From assembly GCA_003024985.2 (NCBI GenBank), contig PXIH01S0029275.1: a stretch of 10,855 nucleotides of DNA; one strand, written 5' to 3'. The notes beneath the pieces are model-generated. The model saw nothing but the letters and a program-made list of their open reading frames with translations, did no database searches and was not told the DNA's origin. Position numbers and translations under genes: made by a program. Origin of the DNA: Euperipatoides rowelli. Taxonomy: Eukaryota > Onychophora > Udeonychophora > Euonychophora > Peripatopsidae. Below, in pieces: positions 7,137-10,855 of this stretch; the stretch's first letter is position 1; the number at the start of each line of letters is the position of its first letter.

Positions 7137-7397
7137 CCGTATAGCATTCGGTGCCAAACTAGCTCTAACTGGAATATCATGCACAGTATTCCTTGGTATT
7201 TTGCTGTCCAACGTTAAATCACACTTTCAAGAGCAAATTGTTTTTCACATACAAAATCCGATGAAGTTATGAGTCGATCGGAGCAAGGTATTGCTCTAGG
7301 CCAAATTGGTCTTTGGGAGCTTTAAATAAATATATTTTTTCTTTGCAGGTATCATAACCTGGTGTACAAAATTAGGGACAACACATTTTTTTCCCAT

Positions 7398-7829
7398 TGT
7401 TATATGGCACAAATTTTAAGCAAAAAAAAAATATTGTTATTCAATATTGACTTGAATATTCAAATTGAATATTTAAAATGTAATAGACCTAATTCTGTTT
7501 TCGTGATGATTTTCTTCATTCTGTCAAGAAGAAGAATTAATGGCCCATACTTGCATTGTCTTTGATGATGTGGTAGGAAATTCTTTCTTTAAATTGTTAG
7601 CTATTTAAAAGTCAAACAATAAGTTAGTTGTCCTTTGTAAACTTTCTGGGAAAAAAATAATTAAGACTAGATTAATATTTAGTCTAATTTATAGTATTGA
7701 AATACAGAAATAAAAGTATTTTTATCAGATCAAAATGGTTTTATTACATATTGTAAAAATGAATTTTATAAATAGGTCTACTGTACTTTTATTCCTTATT
7801 TAATTCTAAAACTTCACCCAAAGGTGCTT
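7398..7829. other. no gene recognised; upstream of the P-like transposase
   Basis: AT-rich sequence between the P-like start codon and the truncated end of LINE-C. It would contain the promoter and terminal repeat of the P-like element if they survive, but neither can be defined. TAGACCTA (7484-7491) and TAGGTCTA (7773-7780) are present. A small inverted repeat, AGACTA...TAGTCT, lies at about 7665-7686. Confidence 0.5.
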
Positions 7830-8583
7830 GTTTAACAAGTTTTTATATTTAACGCATGTTTAGATAATTCTTTTATCTCTATCAAATTTATATCCGAGTC
7901 CAGTGGTCTATACACTGTAATTAATATAATAGGTTTACCAACCTTAATAAACAGCTTTAATCCTGTCATTTCTATATTTGTAAATCAAAATCACCAAACA
8001 TAGCAGGTTCATATTTTAATTCCTCCTTTATAAAAATTAGTATGCCACCTCCTCTTCTTGTGCTACGATCCATTCTTATGGTTTTGGTAGTTTTTTTTAT
8101 CTCTATTATCTGTTTATCCAATGTTATTTGATCCAGCCATGTTTCAGCAATTGCAAATACCAATGGTGGTTTTTCAATAATGAAATGAGTAATTTCTGTA
8201 CTTTTTGATAGGAAACTTTTTGCATTACAAAAATAAATCTTTGCTGAATTTGACAAATTTGATTACGATTTGTAAAGTCAGATCAGAATTATTTATAACG
8301 TAGTTGAAAACATCTGATGAATCAATGGTTGAAGTAGGCCCTATATCCACTGGTAATTCTTCAAATTGACATTTAGTACGTAAATGGTTAAAATTTCTAT
8401 CACTTTCAGATAGATTAGTATAAGTTTTTAAATCAATCTGATCACATAATAAGGATCCAAAGCATACATTTATCGCAAGAGATCGCTGTATGCGTTTTCG
8501 CAACTGGCTTGCAACAAATAGCACATGGACTTTTTTATCGCCATTATTTGTCTCTTTAAAATCAAAACTTAAGAGAAACAGAT
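7830..8583 (-). pseudogene. LINE-C N-terminal region and AP-like endonuclease, truncated
   Basis: A third non-LTR retrotransposon. The first part, 8583-8262, is open on the minus strand (KKVHVLFVASQLRKRIQRSL, CFGSLLCDQIDLKTY, PVDIGPTSTIDSSDVFNYV) and matches no domain I know. It sits where LINE proteins carry a variable region before the endonuclease. After a frameshift near 8262 comes the endonuclease: NSAKIYFCNAKSFLSKSTEI (N.RSL..K block), FAIAETWLD with the catalytic-site Glu, DRSTRRGGGILIFIKEELKY and, after another frameshift near 7980, NIEMTGLKLFIKVGKPIILI then TVYRPLDSDINLIEI (VYRPP block). It stops at about 7830, before the GDFN and SDH motifs. The catalytic ETW is intact here, unlike LINE-B. 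The sequence is clearly distinct from LINE-A and LINE-B. Confidence 0.8.
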
Positions 8584-8947
8584 CTTAAATATTAATAACT
8601 GAAATAGAGTTCAGAGTTATCAAAAAGATAATTAATATCTGTATGAAAAGTCAGTTTACTTGAGTAACTGTATTTTATAATAAATTTTGTAATATATTTA
8701 TGAGGAGTAAATATTAAAGCTGTCATGAGTTGCTCTATCCGGATATTTTTATATAAATGTTAATATTTTTTTTATAAGTAGACATTTAACCTAAATTATA
8801 TTTTAATGATAATTTTTGAATGTAATATTTAAAATAAAAATTATATACAGTAGAGCCTATACAAAAAACACATTACTAAAAAAAAATTATTAAAACAAAG
8901 ATAAATTAAATTGAATACTTTTGACAATACTTACCTATAAAAAATGA
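8584..8947. other. no gene recognised; strongly AT-rich
   Basis: Sequence upstream of LINE-C, rich in A and T runs. No coding or RNA structure could be supported. It ends where the second LINE-C fragment begins. Confidence 0.6.
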
Positions 8948-9039
8948 TAAATCAAAATGACCAAACATAACAAGTTCATATTTTAATTCCTCCTTTATAA
9001 AAATCAGTATGCCACTTCCTCTTCCTGTGCTACAATCCA
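8948..9039 (-). pseudogene. second LINE-C endonuclease fragment (92 bp)
   Basis: Ungapped 92-bp match to 7981-8072 with seven mismatches (about 92% identity), same orientation. The minus strand reads CSTGRGSGILIFIKEELKY against RSTRRGGGILIFIKEELKY in the first copy. Both borders are abrupt. It is either a separate truncated LINE-C copy or a local duplication. Confidence 0.9.
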
Positions 9040-9240
9040 GAGAAATTATAATAATAATAGTCCTAAGATTTATTTAAAAAAAAAATGTGACGTGAATGAA
9101 AAACAAATGAATGAAAAAACTTATTGTTTTATTATATAATGAAATAGTTTTATTTTTCGTTAAATAAAATATAAAAAAAAAATAAAATTAAGAAAAAACC
9201 AAAAAAAAAAAAAAAAAATCCCGAATAAAATGGGTAATTA
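9040..9240. repeat. A-rich stretch with A18 tract
   Basis: The A18 run at 9201-9218 is preceded by AATAAAA words on the plus strand. That is compatible with the tail of a plus-strand retroposed sequence, but no body of such an element can be recognised upstream, and simple low complexity explains it equally well. Confidence 0.5.
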
Positions 9241-10500
9241 CTTAACTTCAGCATGCAATTGGCAGCGTCATCTAGTGAGCAATGTCTTCAGAGCTGCGAA
9301 AATTAAACAGGCACATTAACAGGATATTGGTAGCTGTGTCATCTACTATTCTTAAATTGTGATCATAGCTTTGTTGTTAATCATAGCTTACTGAAATAGT
9401 AGTAGTTTATAGTATCGAAAAAGATTCAATGGTATGTGTTTAAGTTTTGTATTTAAGCACATTATAAAATGGCATTAATACATGTGATATCATAATCATA
9501 TAGATGTTTCATGAATTTAAAGCATTTTTTATTGCTCAAAAACAGTAATAAGTATTGTATTTTATTATTCCGTTATTATTAAACTTCAGCTTGAATTGAT
9601 TCTTCCCCGACCCTATTATATCAAATAGAAATAACATAATTACAATTATTGTTTGTGAAATTGTGTTGTTCGATTTAGTTGATGGCTCTAAAGATAAAGA
9701 GAAATTCATTAAATATCGTTCATTGATTGGATTTACATGTTTTTGGAATTTCATGATTTAAGAATTTTTAAGGGCTGGGTGCAAGAACCATGTAAGTCAC
9801 AAATCATAATTTTTTCAGGAGAGACAAAAAATCTGTTAAAAAATCTGGAATCACAGATTGGTATTACCAACATTATTTTCTAAACACAAAAAATATTTTC
9901 TTTTATTTGAGCCCCAGGAAATGCAAAAAGCCTGGAGTGGACTTAAGTAACTGATTATTGCACCAAAATGAAAATTTATATATTTAATAGTGTAATATCA
10001 TGGTTTATTCAAGTATAAAATACATTGATTTCATTCATCATCGGTTTCTGATGTATCACACACATTTACTTGCGCTTCTGGCACTAACTGATTATAAAAC
10101 CACAAGTCACAAGGAGAAATGTAGGCTTAGTAAATTTCATTACATCTTTGTGTTTTTGTTCCTTCATCTTACATGCCTTGGCATACAAACATTTTGTTGG
10201 GAAAGTAAAGCAACACCATCTAGACAACAAGGCCTTTGCATGAAAAAAAAATGGCCGACTAAAGTAGGCAGACTTGTCATATCCTATGTATCTCTGCCTT
10301 GATAATAAAATTGACTGGATAGTATAATTAGTACAAATCTAGACAAAACACTGCCTACTGAATATTATATCCTGCCTTTAATTTTTAAAATCTAGCCTTA
10401 GAAATAATTTTTTTACACAAATTTATGGATAACTGTTTTTTTAATTTAAAAAGCCATGACCAACAAAAAAAAGGGTGAAAAACTCAAACATATACCAGTA
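9241..10500. other. no gene recognised; unique-looking sequence
   Basis: Open stretches at 9536-9754 (minus) and 10000-10302 (plus) have no recognisable domain, no codon pattern and low-complexity composition. Two 25-bp segments, 9264-9288 and 10212-10236, share 17 bases centred on CATCTAG. The first also resembles a CTCF-type site. A TAGGCTTA word lies at 10122-10129. Confidence 0.5.
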
Positions 10501-10580
10501 TTATATTTGCATGGCTTTCATGTTTTATCTAAAAATTCAACAAACATAAATTTTATTTACATGGCTTTCATATTTTACCT
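10501..10580 (+). repeat. two 30-bp direct repeats at 50-bp spacing
   Basis: 10501-10530 and 10551-10580 agree at 26 of 30 positions and share ATGGCTTTCAT. A third unit is not seen on either side. Confidence 0.8.
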
Positions 10581-10855
10581 TGCAGAGTCCATTTGGACAA
10601 TCCCATGCCAAAGCTGGCTAAGGGTATTAAAAAATTCTAAAATAAATGGTAAAATATTTAAAGCAATGTTGTTATTGTTCACAATACAGTAGGCTACTGA
10701 ATTGTTTATTTTTGGCATTGAGAGAATATTGTTTTCTTCCTAGTCAATGTGTTCTTTGGCAAGGAACTTTTTTTTTTACAATAATTATTCAACAGGATAT
10801 TTGTTGAAGTCCATATCAATTTCCCACAAACATATTCTGATGAATGTCCATTCTT
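10581..10855. other. no gene recognised
   Basis: AT-rich tail of the window. CAGTAGGCTACTG at 10687-10699 is a 13-bp odd palindrome containing the recurrent TAGGCTA word. Confidence 0.5.

Larger units (their letters stand above)
5671..7397 (-). pseudogene. THAP-domain P-element-like transposase, broken
   Basis: A P-superfamily (THAP9-like) transposase remnant. It starts at ATG 7397 with MGKKCVVPN, then CTPGYDTCKEKIYLFKAPKD, TSSDFVCEKQF, APNAI and FPNCPSYLSKKSKLRK (to about 7070), together a THAP zinc finger. The C2CH His is Gln in EKQF. A linker follows: LPSSSWGVHVCTQNSKK, VFKNVFIDDQLQVKLQIL, YLCCGG, and EIGIWQHKECNL. Then come a basic segment (6346-6260), LNISNAQQMVIMKCIS, KNLPLPSVTIRYYL and QRHGILHFD with the first catalytic Asp (codon 5933-5935). 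The next codon, normally Glu, is TAA. Reading continues through stops as VRKSIAVNS, TESGLVNSGETSAENCNEMA, DHGLVLSF, IAVFAYKGITKAVV, and LVKIVLRAILLLEGAGAIVD. The C-terminal half is absent. At least six frame changes occur. Terminal repeats were not identified. Confidence 0.85.

Noticed and set aside
7815-7842. GGTGCTTGT resembling the pogo-like terminal repeat near the LINE-C end
   Set aside because: Only nine bases match, with no AGAGATGCC core and no partner end.
9536-9754. 72-codon minus-strand open frame
   Set aside because: AT-driven composition (Asn, Ile, Lys) and no motif; not distinguishable from chance.
10000-10302. 100-codon plus-strand open frame with a hydrophobic middle
   Set aside because: No recognisable domain, biased residues, and it runs through an A-run and CATCTAG repeat; probably chance in unassigned sequence.

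Overview
The window looks like a gene-poor, AT-rich (roughly 30% G+C by eye) intergenic stretch of a metazoan nuclear genome, most likely a marine invertebrate. The evidence is the mix of APE-type LINEs, a pogo/Tigger-like transposon with a PHD finger, a THAP/P-element-like transposase and a hAT terminus, together with GT/AG splice-like signals. The species cannot be named from the sequence. I found no intact host gene, tRNA, rRNA or CRISPR array. Every recognisable protein remnant is transposon-derived, lies on the minus strand and is broken by frameshifts or stops.

Layout, left to right. 1-95 is one end of a hAT-type element inserted in LINE-A. 96-795 is the reverse-transcriptase part of LINE-A. 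796-2716 is a pogo/Tigger-like element with terminal inverted repeats and a TA target duplication; it splits LINE-A. 2719-3474 is the upstream part of the same LINE-A (endonuclease C-terminus and linker), carrying a 29-bp-arm inverted repeat. 3482-4450 is the endonuclease of a second LINE (LINE-B). 4451-5670 has no firm gene. 5671-7397 is a degenerate THAP/P-element-like transposase, readable from the THAP-domain start codon to the catalytic core. 7830-8583 is the start and endonuclease of a third LINE (LINE-C), and 8948-9039 is a second 92-bp copy of part of it. 9040-10855 is AT-rich unassigned sequence with an A18 tract and a small direct repeat.

Relative ages follow from the nesting: LINE-A came first, and the pogo-like element and the hAT element later jumped into it. 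LINE-A probably landed in or beside LINE-B.

The least expected signal is a short word, TAGGC(C)TA. It recurs far more often than base composition predicts. In four transposon reading frames it sits exactly where the frame breaks. In two of these, deleting 5 bp (TAGGCTA to TA) restores the expected protein, which is what excision footprints of a TA-targeting transposon would look like.
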